Shown one piece after another: positions 35,174-46,299 of a DNA stretch of 64,000 nucleotides. Both the position numbers and the translations under genes were made by a program. Source of the DNA: Platanthera guangdongensis (lineage: Eukaryota > Streptophyta > Magnoliopsida > Asparagales > Orchidaceae). The DNA is taken from contig CM077151.1 of assembly GCA_039583875.1 (NCBI GenBank), forward strand, positions 109,944,609 through 110,008,608. The letters run 5' to 3'. How positions within the stretch are numbered: the first letter of the stretch is position 1; each line of letters starts with the position of its first letter. The notes under the pieces were generated by a model. The model saw nothing but the letters and a program-made list of their open reading frames with translations, was not told the origin of the DNA and did no database searches.

Positions 35174-36322
35174 TTAACTCATACCTGTCACCACGTCAGC
35201 TTGCTTTATGGCCTCTTGCAGACCAATATTATAAACTCTAGGCTGGACTGGAGCATGATGGGACGCGGTTGACTCCACCGCCTTCCCTTTCTCCTCATAA
35301 GTCGCTCCAGACTTCCTCTCGGACTTTGCACGTCCGCTCCAACACTCATGAGCAAAATGCCCCGTCTTCCCACAGTTGTAGCAAGCTCCTGGGACTCGAC
35401 TTGTGGTTGCCCCTAACGCACCAGACGAAGGGGCTGAGTTCGAAGTCCTCTGCTTCTTGTTCCATCTGCGGAATCCTGACTTTGCACTAGGCACTTTGAA
35501 CTCTGCCTTCTTTTCTCCTGGGTCCTTCTTCTCTTGCACCCTCTTCACAACCTTTTCCAAAGACCGGGCCGAGTTGACCAAGGCTAGGAAGCCCTGCGCC
35601 TTAGGCCCAGTAAGGAGTAACTGTGGGTCACCACGAAAACCCTCATAAAATCAGTTGGTCTTCCTCTCCTCTACAGTAAACATAGCCCCAGCATACCGAC
35701 CCAACCGTGTAAACTCGTGGAGGTACTCATCCATGCTTCTGTGTCCCTGAGTCAACCCAAGATATTGGTTCTCCATCTCAAGCTTCTGAGCAGAGGGTAG
35801 ATATCTGGCCAGGAACAATCTTGAAAATTCCTCCATAGGCACATCAGTAAGCTGCCGACCCACTAAGAGATGAAACTCCAACTCATCCCACCACAGCCTC
35901 GCTTCACCCGCAAAAAGAAAGGTCGCTATGGTGGTCCTCTGCCACTCCTCAGTTAACGTGGCTGTCAAAACCCTTTTTATCGTAGAGAGCCAGTCCTCAG
36001 CTTGAGATGGCGTTCCAGTCCCGTCAAATACTGGGGGATTAAAGCCCATTACATGCTTGAGCTGCTTCTCCGTAGCACTCCTCGGCTCTACCAGATCAAC
36101 TGCTGCGCGCTCCACCACTATCGCCTCTGCCTCCCTAACCAGTTCTTGCTCCACGACAGGAGGTGCGTGGTGCATTTATCCTGCAGGTTGGGCATTAATC
36201 ATCGCAAATACGGCTTCAGCCACCATCCTGATGGTTTCCGCTGAAGGAGGTATAGTAGGCATGTCTCTCGGTGCACTACTTTCCACCGATTGCGGACGCT
36301 CTGATTGACCATCACCGCTCAT
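35174..36322 (-). pseudogene. gag: Gypsy K gag with in-frame stops
   Basis: ATG at 36322 lies about 210 bases inside the PBS. One frame runs to a stop at 35174-35176, but with TAA at 36176-36178 and TGA at 35651-35653. The capsid domain (PPVFDGTGTPSQAEDWL, ARLWWDELE, DEYLHEFTRLGRYAG) is of retrotransposon-gag type. The nucleocapsid CCHC knuckle CYNCGKTGHFAHEC lies near 35325-35370. Without the two stops it would be about 380 residues, usual for this lineage. Confidence 0.9.
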
Positions 36323-36536
36323 AGCTGCCTATAGAAGCAAAAACACACGATTAGACGACAACCAAATTGCTAAAAGCAATCATTGGAACACTCAGATTCC
36401 ACAAAGCAAATGTATTTTCCATTCCTAAGTGGACATTCATGGGTTCTTTTTGATGTTATAATGATGACGCACACATGTGCTCACCACCCCTTAAAAGCAT
36501 TTGCCCATGAATTCATTTAAGCCTGACCGTAACCTG

Positions 36537-36548
36537 GCTCTGATACCA
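36537..36548 (-). promoter_or_regulatory. Primer-binding site of K
   Basis: On the minus strand it is TGGTATCAGAGC, an exact match to the initiator tRNA-Met complement, three bases inside the 5' LTR. Confidence 0.9.
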
Positions 36549-36551
36549 AAT

Positions 36552-38513
36552 TATAACACCCTCATCCATCGTATGACATATAACAGAAGGTCCAGCTGGA
36601 ACCCGACGCCATATACCACAGATAGATGGAAGGGTTACGTATTAATAACCAAACTATCCAATCAAGACTACTCGTCCTAGCACAGAACATTCTAGCGGAA
36701 GCTTTTAAAAGTAGAAAGAACCCAAACTGAATAATCAATTTACATGAATGTCCACAATCACTACCACTGGAATGAAATAACAATACACTGAAAGATACAT
36801 GGCCTTATGACCTTACAAAAGTTCACTTATCAAATAGTGTCTTACATATATTGTCTCGCAGGCCGACCACACATGACAAAATAAAAACAACTATACGCTA
36901 AGGCCTTCGAGGGCCAGCATGGCAACATGGGCTCCAGCCTGCTATTTTGCACTCGGCTCCGCAGCACCTGCAAGCAACATTCCATCGCACGGTGGCAAAC
37001 AGGCAACAGTCAGCTAAAGCCGACCAAATTATAACGACCCCGTCCCTTTGTCGGGACGGTGGTGCTCCTTCCATGTATATCATTAGCCCAGCTAAACAAT
37101 TATGTATAAACATACTTCAAAATAGGTGTAGGCTCGCACGGCCAAACACCTAGTGCACTCAGGGCACATTAACGGTGAATCCTGACACTTCAGTGTCTTC
37201 ACCACCACCCCCAGGATGGCAACAACATGAGCATTTTAGCCTTCCTGACCACTGTCTAAGGATCCCGACTATGCCAACGGCCAGTCCCCTTTTCGGGTCT
37301 CTCGCACCGAACCACATAGCCCAGGTCCAATTCCACTTGCCCGTTGCTCAACCGCGTAGTTCACATTAAGACGTACGCACGAGCCAAGCTTCTCTCGGAT
37401 CCTAATATTCCAATCAATCACATAACCCAGTTATGTTCAAGGACGGTTCCCAGACCGCCAAGTTAGTAGAACAACGATTCCGCTCAGTTTTCCGGGTGCG
37501 CCTTGGAGCTAACCTCCAAGGATCCCTGCTGCAATCTACCGCATAGAAACCCGAAAACCCAACGCACAGAGTCTTCTCCGGCAAATCATAACAAATGCAA
37601 CATCACTAATCCAGACCAACATGTCCGGGTAGGCTTCACACACAATGCCTATGCCCGTACTTCTATTCCGGACTCTATATGCAACACAAGGGGGACTATT
37701 CCCGTCAACCCCAAGGAACACCGCACACTCACCGCACTCGCGGGAGCGGGTTTCCCTATGCAAAAGGAAGAGAGCTTCACATGCTCAAGTAGAGAATCGT
37801 TACCCTTGTAGTACGCTTTGGCGCCATGGAAAACTATCCGGATAGAAGTCTTTGCAATGGGATTCCCTCCATAGATCCGCTCTCGGTTCTCTGATCGGTG
37901 CTCCGGTGCTCCGCCGGCAGTGGGAAAACTCCTCCTTCTTCCTCCTCTTTCCAACTCCTTGAGAGAGAGAGACTAAAGGAGAAAATGAGGAATTGATCCT
38001 CTATTTCCGACCTTAACAGAGCAGGGTTTCCCCAGGGCCGTCGGATCTTATTTAAAGAAAACGAACGGCTCAGATCCACTCAAAAATCCCCAAATCTGGG
38101 CCGAACACGGCCTGGCACACGGCCGTGTCACAGGCCTTGTGCCTCGATCCAGGCACGATCGTTGAACGCAGAAAAACCACACGGGCAAGACACGCCCGTG
38201 TCCCAGCCTGACACGCCTGTGTTGGGTCGTCGACAGGCCCGTGTCCGGGGGCGTGTCAGATATAACCGCCACGCCAACCGACACGACCATGCTAAACACG
38301 GGTACTGACACGGGTAGGCACACGCACGTGCAAATGACACGCCAGTGTCATTCAGCCATGTTACTTGTCGTGTCCTTCTCGGGATAAAATCGGCCAAAAC
38401 ACCATGCCAGACACGGCCTTGGAAACGCCCGTGTCCTAGGCCGTGTACCCCTATACAGGAACCAAAATTCCTTTTTACGCGACAAACTCAAATACAATTT
38501 TCGGGGCGTTACA
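36552..38513 (-). repeat. Gypsy K 5' LTR
   Basis: The LTR is 1962 bases. The plus-strand start is TATAACACC where the partner LTR has TGTAACACC (a G to A change), and the end is GGGGCGTTACA. The array is at 38100-38450. Confidence 0.95.
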
Positions 38514-40523
38514 ACCTCTTTCTCAAAAAATCCTTCTGAGCTAACTTGCTGGTGCAGATGAAGATCACACCAGCTATCTTGTTGTTGAAGCTGTTGATTC
38601 CAACAGCTAACTTGCTCTCTTTCTTGTAGACTTGAGCTTTCTGTTCATCAGCTCCATAGTAATGGCGGAGAAGAAGAACTGCCTTATTGCTTTTTCCTGA
38701 AGGTTGTCTTCCTCAGTACACCTTTTTCCTTTTATTGATTTTAACCAAGCGACTCTTGAGCAGTGGGTCCCATCACCAGGATTGATGGCCGAGATTTATC
38801 CATTCACCACATGCTTTCCATTAATTCTTGATTCAATGGCTCTTTGCTGTGTGTGGGCCCTAACTCTTAATGCTGAAAATATTCCTCGGAAATTGCATAA
38901 GATGATAACAGCTGGCCACCAACGTTTTTGACAACATTTTCGCAACATTTGAATTTTGGTTGACTTTTTGACTTTGCTGATGTCATCATGACTCAGCATC
39001 TCTGGACTTAGACATAAATCAAACAACATTAGCATATGTGTTGAGTGAGTAAGCATCACTTAACGCCAAAACACTTAGACAGATTTACTATCTCATGGCG
39101 TTGAGTGAGTAACCTTCACTCAACGCCAAACTACTTAGAATTGAAATCTGTTACTAGGCGTTGAGTGATTCAACATCACTCAACACCAACTTGCTTTATC
39201 AACTATCTGCTGCTTGGCGTTGGGTGTGACCATCACTCAACACCAAACTCCTTAGATAAAATTATGTCTTCACTAGGAGTTAACAACGCTGAGTTAGCAA
39301 CCTCCACTCAATGCTTTTTGCCTTAACCACTTTTCTGCTTAACTGTCTCAGTGCTTTCTTGTTCTCAGCTGAGACACACTTGTCTCAGCGGTTGTATTGA
39401 GACCAACACTTATCTCAGCTGTTGTGCTGAGACCAATACTTGTCTCAGCAGTTTTGCTGAGACTAACTCCTGTCTCAGCGGTTTTGCTGAGACCAACATT
39501 TCTCTCAGTGCTTTTGCATTGAGCTTCTCAGCTGTCTCGATGATTTTGCCTTAGGCAAAATCTTCCTGGTTCTCTAGCGTTGAGAGCGTTGAGTGTGTCT
39601 TCATCACTCCACGCTTTTTGCCTTAGAAAGGTTTTCTGCAACTTAGGCGTTGAGACCGTTGAGTGAGCACGTTTCACTCAATGCATTTTGCCTTAGCCAA
39701 TTTTTTGTGTTTGAAAACACTGACTTAAATGTCTCAGTGTTTTCTTGTTCTCTGCTGAGACAAACACTTGTCTCAGCGGTTATGCTAAGGTAAAAATCTT
39801 CATCTTAACTTTAAGCATTGACTGACTCAGCCTGCCACACTCTGAACTGAGCTCAATGAATGGTGAACTGAGCTCGATGAACTATGAACTCAGTTCGACG
39901 AATTCTTAACTGAGCTCGACGAACTTAGAATCTCAAACTGTGATCTTAGCTCGACGAATGGTGAACTCAGCTCGACAAACTCTGAACTAAGTTCGACGAA
40001 TTTTGAAGTTTGACTAAGTTTAACTCACAGCCTTTTTGTGTTGATCTTAGCTCGACGAATGATGAGCTTAGCTCGACTAACTCTGAACTTCATTCGACGA
40101 ATTTTGAAGTTCGACTAAGTTCAACTCACAGCCTTTTTGCTGTAATCTTACCCTGACGAATGACGAGCTCAGCTTGACGAACTCTGAACTTAGTTCGACT
40201 AAGTTCAACTCACAACCTTTTTGTTGTATGGCGTTGAGTGTGTCTTCATCACTCAATGCCTGTGGACTTAGACAGATTTCTGTCAGCCCACAACATAGGT
40301 AAGAGTTTACCTGACTTGGCCACTTAGGCTACTTCCTTCCTTTCCAGCTTCTTCACTTTGTGACCACCTGTCACATCACTTAGACAACCTATGTAGACTT
40401 GTTCAATGGAACATCCTGCACATGATGAGCTTAAACAACATCAAATACAACTATGCTCTTAGTCTTGATGGTGATGCCTCTTTAAATCCACTCCAGGGAA
40501 CATTATAGGGAATGGACCCAACA
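38514..40523 (-). mobile_element. Copia M: LTR fragment, inverted, with three repeat types
   Basis: The right end GGACCCAACA is the reverse complement of TGTTGGGTCC, and further in, TTGTATTTGATG (minus) matches the starts of LTRs C and D. It is therefore a SIRE-type LTR in minus orientation. CTTTT (40524-40528) may be its right target-site copy in the gag of gypsy I. The left end with U5 is not found. It carries three successive palindrome families: GGCGTTGAGTG...CACTCAACGCC (39035-39310), TCTCAGCGGTT..GCTGAGAC (39355-39535) and GAGCTCGACGAA (39845-40205). Confidence 0.65.
39035..40260. repeat. Composite palindrome array of LTR M
   Basis: The first block makes hairpins such as GGCGTTGAGTGAG with CTTCACTCAACGCC (39098-39127). 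The second repeats TCTCAGC..GCTGAGAC about five times. The third has GCTCGACGAA units like those of L and A. A last GCGTTGAGTG...CACTCAATGCC unit is at about 40220-40260. Confidence 0.9.
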
Positions 40524-43500
40524 CTTTTGTTTATAGCGGACTAGAACCTGATGGAGATAATAGATATGGAAAGAGGCTTGAAGCGGACCACTTGAGGGTC
40601 CAAGCTAGTAATAAGAGACCCGCTGAAGGATAAATGGGTGCAGGACCCAGCTTCAGGACGACGACCACGAGGAGGAAATTAATATGTTATAAACATTCAT
40701 CCTTAGTTGCCTAAAATATGCTAGGAGTCATGCTTTGAGTTGAAACTTAGGTACCGTGATGGTTGGTGGGTAACCAGCCTATAATCTATTCGATACCGGT
40801 GCCACAGACTCATTTGTGTCAGCAGACTTTGTTAAGGACTAGAAGGAGTGAAATACTTCACTGGTATTGCTCGGAGAGTACACCTCCCAGATGGCTCTGA
40901 GATGACTACAAACACCAAACGTGAATTGGAGATACTTCTTGGAGGAAAGATCTTTAAAACCCCTGCCACAGTATTGCGGATGCCAGAATTTGTCCTCATT
41001 CTAGGCACGACATGGTTGGATTGGCACTATGCCAGAATTGATTGTGCGGAGAAGCGAGATTCCTTGAGATGTGGGGACGTTGAAGTCATCTTTCAAGGTA
41101 TTAGATTCGTTCCACGTATGTTATTATCTTCAATTCAGGCCTTAAAATCCCACTTGAAGGGGGATGAAGTCTACACGATTTGTTTTCAGTTGAAAGAGAT
41201 GACAATAGATATGAAGGATGTGCGAGTGTTGCAGGATTTTCTCGAGGTATTTTCCGAGAAGCTACCGGGATTACCCCGACATCAGGAGATGGATTTTGAA
41301 ATCAAGTTAGTACCGGATGCCAAGCCCGTCTCCAGGACCCCTTATCGTATGGCCCCGAAGGAACTTGCCGAGTTTAAAGTTCTATTGCAGGAACTAGTAG
41401 AGTTAGGGTTTGTTCGCCCTAGTTCATCACCAAGGGGAGCCCCTATTCTATTCATTAAGAAGAAAGATGGAACATTGCGCTTATGTATAGATTACTTGGA
41501 ACTCAAGCGTTTAACGGTGCTGAACACCTATCCCTTACCTCGTATCGATGAGTTATTTGATTAGCTGGTAGGAGTGCATTTGTTTTCTAAGTTGGATCTG
41601 TGCTCTGGGTATTACAAATTGACGATACAAGATGAGGATATCCAGAAAATGACATTTAGCTCGAGGTATGGGCTATATGTGTTCACGGTGATGCCATTTG
41701 GGCTCACGAAAGCCCCTTCAGCGTTCATGAGCCAGATGAACAAGGTGTTTGAGACGTACCTTGATGTCTTCGTTATCGTATTCATCGATGACATTTTAGT
41801 CTATTTGAAGGCAGAAGAGGATCATGTGGAACACTTGACCTTGGTGCTGAAAAAGTTAGAGGAGCATACCTTGTTTACTAAGTTCAACAAATGTGAATTT
41901 TGGCTCCGAGAAGTTTCCTTTTTAGGCCACGTGATCAGTGGTGCTGGGTTAGCTGTCGATCCGGCCAAGGTGCGTGTCGTGAAGGAATGTTCGCCTCTGA
42001 AGTCAGCAGCCGATGTGCGGTGTTTCCTTGGACTTGCTGGGTATTATCGCAAGTTTGTGAAGGGATTCTCAAAGATATCCCTCCCCTCACTACCCTAATG
42101 AGGAAAGGTGTGCCATACGAGTGGACACCCCAGTACGAAGCCGCATTCCAAGAGTTGAAGGATAGACTTACCTCCGCACCCATACTTGCCCGTACGTCTG
42201 GGAAGGAAGGATTTCAAGTTTAAACGGATGCATCATACAAAGGGATGGGAGCAGTGCTAATGCAACATGGACATTTGATTGCTTATTCTTCGAGGCAACT
42301 AAAGAAGCATGAAGCTAATTACCCAGTTCACGTTTTGGAGTTGGGGGGCAGTGGTGTTCGGCCTGAAGGTTTGGAGACATTATTTATATTCCGTCCATTG
42401 TGAGATATTTTCGGATCATAAGAATTTAAAAAACGTTCATACTCAAATGGAGCTGAACTCGAGACAACGACGGTGGTTAGAATTTTTGTGTGATTATGAA
42501 TTTACCCTAAACTACCACCCTGGAAAAGCAAACTCTATATCTAATGCTTTGAGCAGGAAGGTAGCTAAAACGAGCCCTGAGTCCCGATTGATGAGTATGA
42601 AGTTAGCTCGGATGCTTGAAGAAATGGAGATTACCCTGGTGTATAAAGACAATTCAGAAGCGTATACAGAGTACTTAACCGCAATGAGCATAGTTTGTCA
42701 CATTCAGGACTGAATCTGGGTAGAGCAAGGAAAGGATGATGCTCTGGCCCTAGTGTTTAAGTCAATTGAAGATGGATCTACTGACGAATATTCCCTAAAA
42801 GATGGCCTCGTTCATTTAAGTGGCCCGCTTTACATTCCCGAAGGCGGTAAAATTCGGGAAAATATCTTGGGAGAGGCACATTGCTCTCAGCATTCAGTAC
42901 ATCCTGGGATTGCCAAAATGTACGCTGACTTGCAGAAGACCATGTGTTGGCCAGGAATGAAGAGAGTCGTTAGTTATTTTTTTACGCACTGTGAGTCTTG
43001 TCAAAGGGTGAAGGCGGAATGCAAGAGCCCCAGAGGATTATTACAGCCGTTGCCTATTCCTGTGTGGAAGTTCGAGGATATTTCCATGGACTTCGTTCAA
43101 GGTTTGCCTCGCTCGCGCTCTGGGAATGATTCAGTTTGGGTAATCGTGGATCACTTAACAAAGGTATCCATGTTCCTTCTTATGAAGAAAGAGACACATA
43201 TCGACGTTTTGGTGCGCCTCTTTATGGAGCAGTTTGTACGGTACCATGGCGTGCCAAAGATAATTGTTTCACCGTGATGGTCGTTTCACCTCTATAGAAT
43301 GGAAAGAAGTGCAGACGTATTTGGGTTCGCGCCTTACCTTCAGCACAACATTTCATCCTCAGATGAATGGGCAGTCTGAGAGGACCATTAGAACTTTGGA
43401 AGATTTATTAAGACTGTGTGTGTTGGATAGAGGAGAGACATGGTAAAGGCTTTTTCCCCTAGTAGAATTTTCATATAACAACAGTCATCAGGCCAATATC

Positions 43501-44157
43501 GGGATGACACCCCGTGAAGCCGTTTATGGAAGAATGTGTATAACCACCTTGTCATAAGTGCAAGATGAGGACCCGAAGGTGCTGGGAGTTGAGTATATTG
43601 ATGACACAAATGCTTTTGTTAGGTTAATACAGGACCGCATGCTTAAGGCTCAAAGTCAGCAGGCTAAATATTAAAATGTGGCGCACCCGATGGTGCAATT
43701 TCAGATGGGTGACAAGGTGTTCCTAATGATTCGGCCGATGCATGGAGTATAACGGGTGCGTGGTGTAAAGAAAATCAGCCCAAGATACGTTGGCCCTTAT
43801 ACTATACTGGAAAGGATTGACCCTTTGGACTATCAGTTAGAGCTACCGCCAGAGCTAGAGAATCTACATGATGTATTCAATGTGTCCTCACTTCGGAAGG
43901 CATTGTTGCGACCCGAGAAACATGTCCTCACCACAGATGGAGTAGTGGCGAATGATAGATCTGTACGACTAGAGCCGGTGTGGATTGCGGACACTGAAAC
44001 AAGGAGCCCGCAGCAGAAAAGTGTCCCGTTGGTAAATGTTTTGTGGTCTAATCATTGAAAGGAGGGTATACTTGGGAGCCGGTGGACCTGATGTAAAAGC
44101 GCTACCCGGAGTTGTTTCCACAAGGCAACTTTAAAAGCATATTTTAATTTAATTTTG
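40524..44157 (+). pseudogene. pol: Gypsy I gag end and pol, decayed
   Basis: Gag is almost absent (cut by M). The protease LFDTGATDSFVSADF block reads near 40787-40830. RT from about 41360 has [24 protein letters not shown] and an intact FIDDIL box near 41790. RNase H ([22 protein letters not shown]) spans 42220-42580. Integrase has the zinc finger (HSVHPGIAKM..CESCQRVKAEC) and DDE segments (SMDFVQGLP, HRDGRFTS, FHPQMNGQSERT) at about 42890-43440. The tail (PRYVGPYTIL, HDVFNVSSLRK) leads to a chromodomain-like end, TWEPVDLM then KRYPELFPQGNF at about 44070-44150. Stops (41562-41564 and others) and frameshifts at several points make it inactive. It is of Tekay type. Confidence 0.85.
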
Positions 44158-44394
44158 TGCATTACTTCCCCATATCCTTAGCATGATTTCGGGTACGAAA
44201 TATTTTATTTTGTTTAAAGGATTTGTAATGTCCCGTTTCGCGCTAGGCCCCTCTCGCATGCGTTTTGAGTCAAGAAACTTGACTCAGGCTAGGGGTCACG
44301 GGCAAAAGTGCCGAGTGCGTTGGATGAAGGCTTGGGTAGAGTGTTACCCAACAAATCAAAGGGAATGGTCTAGAGAGAATGACCAAGGGAAATT

Positions 44395-45260
44395 CGTCGG
44401 ATATTGTCAGGGATATCCGACGAATTCGTCGAATATCATGGAAGAAAAAGTCCAAGGGAAATTCGTCGGATATCGTCAGGGATATCCGATGAATTCATCG
44501 AATATCGTGGAAGAAAAGTCCAAGGGAAATTCGTCGGATATCACCGTTGATATCCGATTAATTCGTCGAGTATGGTTGTTATTCGTCGAGTATCGTTGGC
44601 CGATGCTCGACGCACTCGACACCAGAAACCAGAAAATTGTCTTAGTGAAATTCGTCGTATATCACTGGTGATATCCGACGAATTCGTCGAATATAGTGGA
44701 GAATTCGACGGGATTGAAGTTAGAAATTTGGCCAAGGAGAATTCGTCGAATATCACTAACTGATTCGTCGAGTATAGTTGTTATTCATCGAGTATCGTCG
44801 GCTGATACTCGACGCACTCAACGTCATTGGACTTAGAGGATTTCTAGAAACTGCTGGCGTCGAGTGCTTTGAGTTCACTCGATGCCATTCGACGATTTAG
44901 TCTATGGCGTTGAGTGGACTCGACACCACTCAATGCCATTTGACTTGGAAAATATCTGGGAGGATTGGCATCGAGTGCGTTGATCGCACTCGATGCCATT
45001 TTCTGAAAGGCGTCGAGTGCTTTGAGTGCCCTCGATGTCAATCAATGCTTTTACTTGGGATTATTTAGAGAACTGAGGCATCGAATGTGTGGAGTGCACT
45101 CGATGCCACTCGACGATTCGTTGAGTAAAGAAGTATACTCGACGATTTGAACTTGGGAACTGCTAGACTGTGTATTGCTTTGAGTAGACTCGAAGAATCG
45201 CAACGATTCGTCGAGTAAGACTATAATACTCGACGATTCGTCGAGTAAGGGTTGCTAACT
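44395..45260. repeat. U3 palindrome array of LTR I (two families)
   Basis: 44395-44770 has ATTCGTCGGATATC paired with GATATCCGACGAATT, giving long hairpins. 44775-45260 has GGCGTCGAGTGCNTTGAGTGCACTCGATGCC-like inverted units and ATTCGTCGAGTA repeats. The second family resembles the GGCGTTGAGTG units of copia M. Confidence 0.9.
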
Positions 45261-45385
45261 TGACGAATTTGACTTTGCAGATTTTCTGATGTTGTCTGCT
45301 CAAAAGCCGGTATGTACGGGATTTTCGGGAATTGCGCCAAAATGATTATTTCGGACGCGTCTTCTCATTACGACATATTTAAAGC

Positions 45386-45393
45386 TATAAATA
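45386..45393 (+). promoter_or_regulatory. Predicted TATA box of LTR I
   Basis: TATAAATA (context AAAGCTATAAATATG) comes about 125 bases after the array. Confidence 0.65.
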
Positions 45394-46299
45394 TGTGGTG
45401 CAAAAATAGGGTGACACGTGGCAAAGAAGTAAACCCTAATTCTTATTATAAAAGAGACTTGCGAAAAAAACCGTTGCATTCACTTGTCATTTTTGCCGAG
45501 CCTATTTCCTATGCCGAAACTGACGGAAGAGGAGTAGATCGCCAGAGCCGGTCTTCTTTCCCGTGGAAGAACACTGGCGACGAAAATGAAGGATGTCACA
45601 CAGAAGGATGTCTAGATCCATGGCCGGAAATCTCGGAACCGCCGAAAATGAGGTGAGCTTCCTACCCTCTCCCTTGGTGCTATATCTCAAGTTATTCTGA
45701 GGAGAGATATCGACTCAAAGAAGTCTTGATTCGTGAGAAGAAGTTTTCTAGGAGAAGGTCATGCTTGGACTTGTGTCGTAGAGATAATATTTCTTCGACC
45801 ACTCCTTCCTTCTATGTGAAGATGAGGACTTGGTTTCGTGAAGAAAGTTGGCATTTTGAGGGTGAATAAGGGAGGAGGAACTCTAGATGTGATTTGGGAA
45901 CTTCGGTTGGAGGAGGAAGATGAACTGATGACATTTGTTCCACTTTAAGATGCACACAGAAATCTGTTTTTTGCGTGCAGTAATCTTCAAGACCATTTTC
46001 AGACATGAAGCGTCTAGATCTGGATATTTGACTAAAGAAGAAAGTCATAGCCCTTGGAAATACCTTTCCAATGAGTGGATACATGTCTTCATGCAAGGTC
46101 TGTAGCCATGGAAAAGTCTGATCAAATTTGCTGGCTGACAAGTTAAACTTGTAGAAACTGTTTCCTAAACGCAGCAAACTTCGAAGCCGATTTTAAGGGT
46201 ATTATGATCCGATCTGGGTGATGCACTGAATATCAAAGTTGTAGTCCTTGGAAATACCTTTCCAACGGATAGTTACACATCTTCGTACGAGTCCCATAG

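Larger units (their letters stand above)
29698..38513 (-). mobile_element. Gypsy K: complete Tekay-type chromovirus, coding-dead
   Basis: The element is 8816 bases between perfect 5-base target-site duplications, ACCTC (29693-29697 and 38514-38518). In minus sense it runs 5' LTR, tRNA-Met PBS, gag, protease, RT, RNase H, integrase, chromodomain-like tail, PPT and 3' LTR. The order and integrase-chromodomain arrangement fit Tekay/Del chromoviruses. Several stops, one frameshift and changed catalytic residues in protease and RT mean it cannot act autonomously now. It inserted in DNA that I assign to LTR M. Confidence 0.95.
44224..46299 (+). repeat. Gypsy I 3' LTR, first part
   Basis: It starts TGTAATGTCCCG after GGGTACGAAATATT and AAAGGATT, a weak polypurine context. 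The U3 array (44395-45260) is upstream of a TATA box TATAAATA (45386-45393). It is interrupted at CATAG (46295-46299) by solo LTR J and resumes at 50834. Confidence 0.8.

Noticed and set aside
35127..35184. Intron-like AT-rich stretch between K gag and protease
   Set aside because: A GT-AG pair can be picked but the resulting frame meets a stop at once.
44183..44763. Frames of 162 and 63 residues in LTR I
   Set aside because: Both run through the U3 hairpin array; the peptide repeat reflects the TCGGATATC units.
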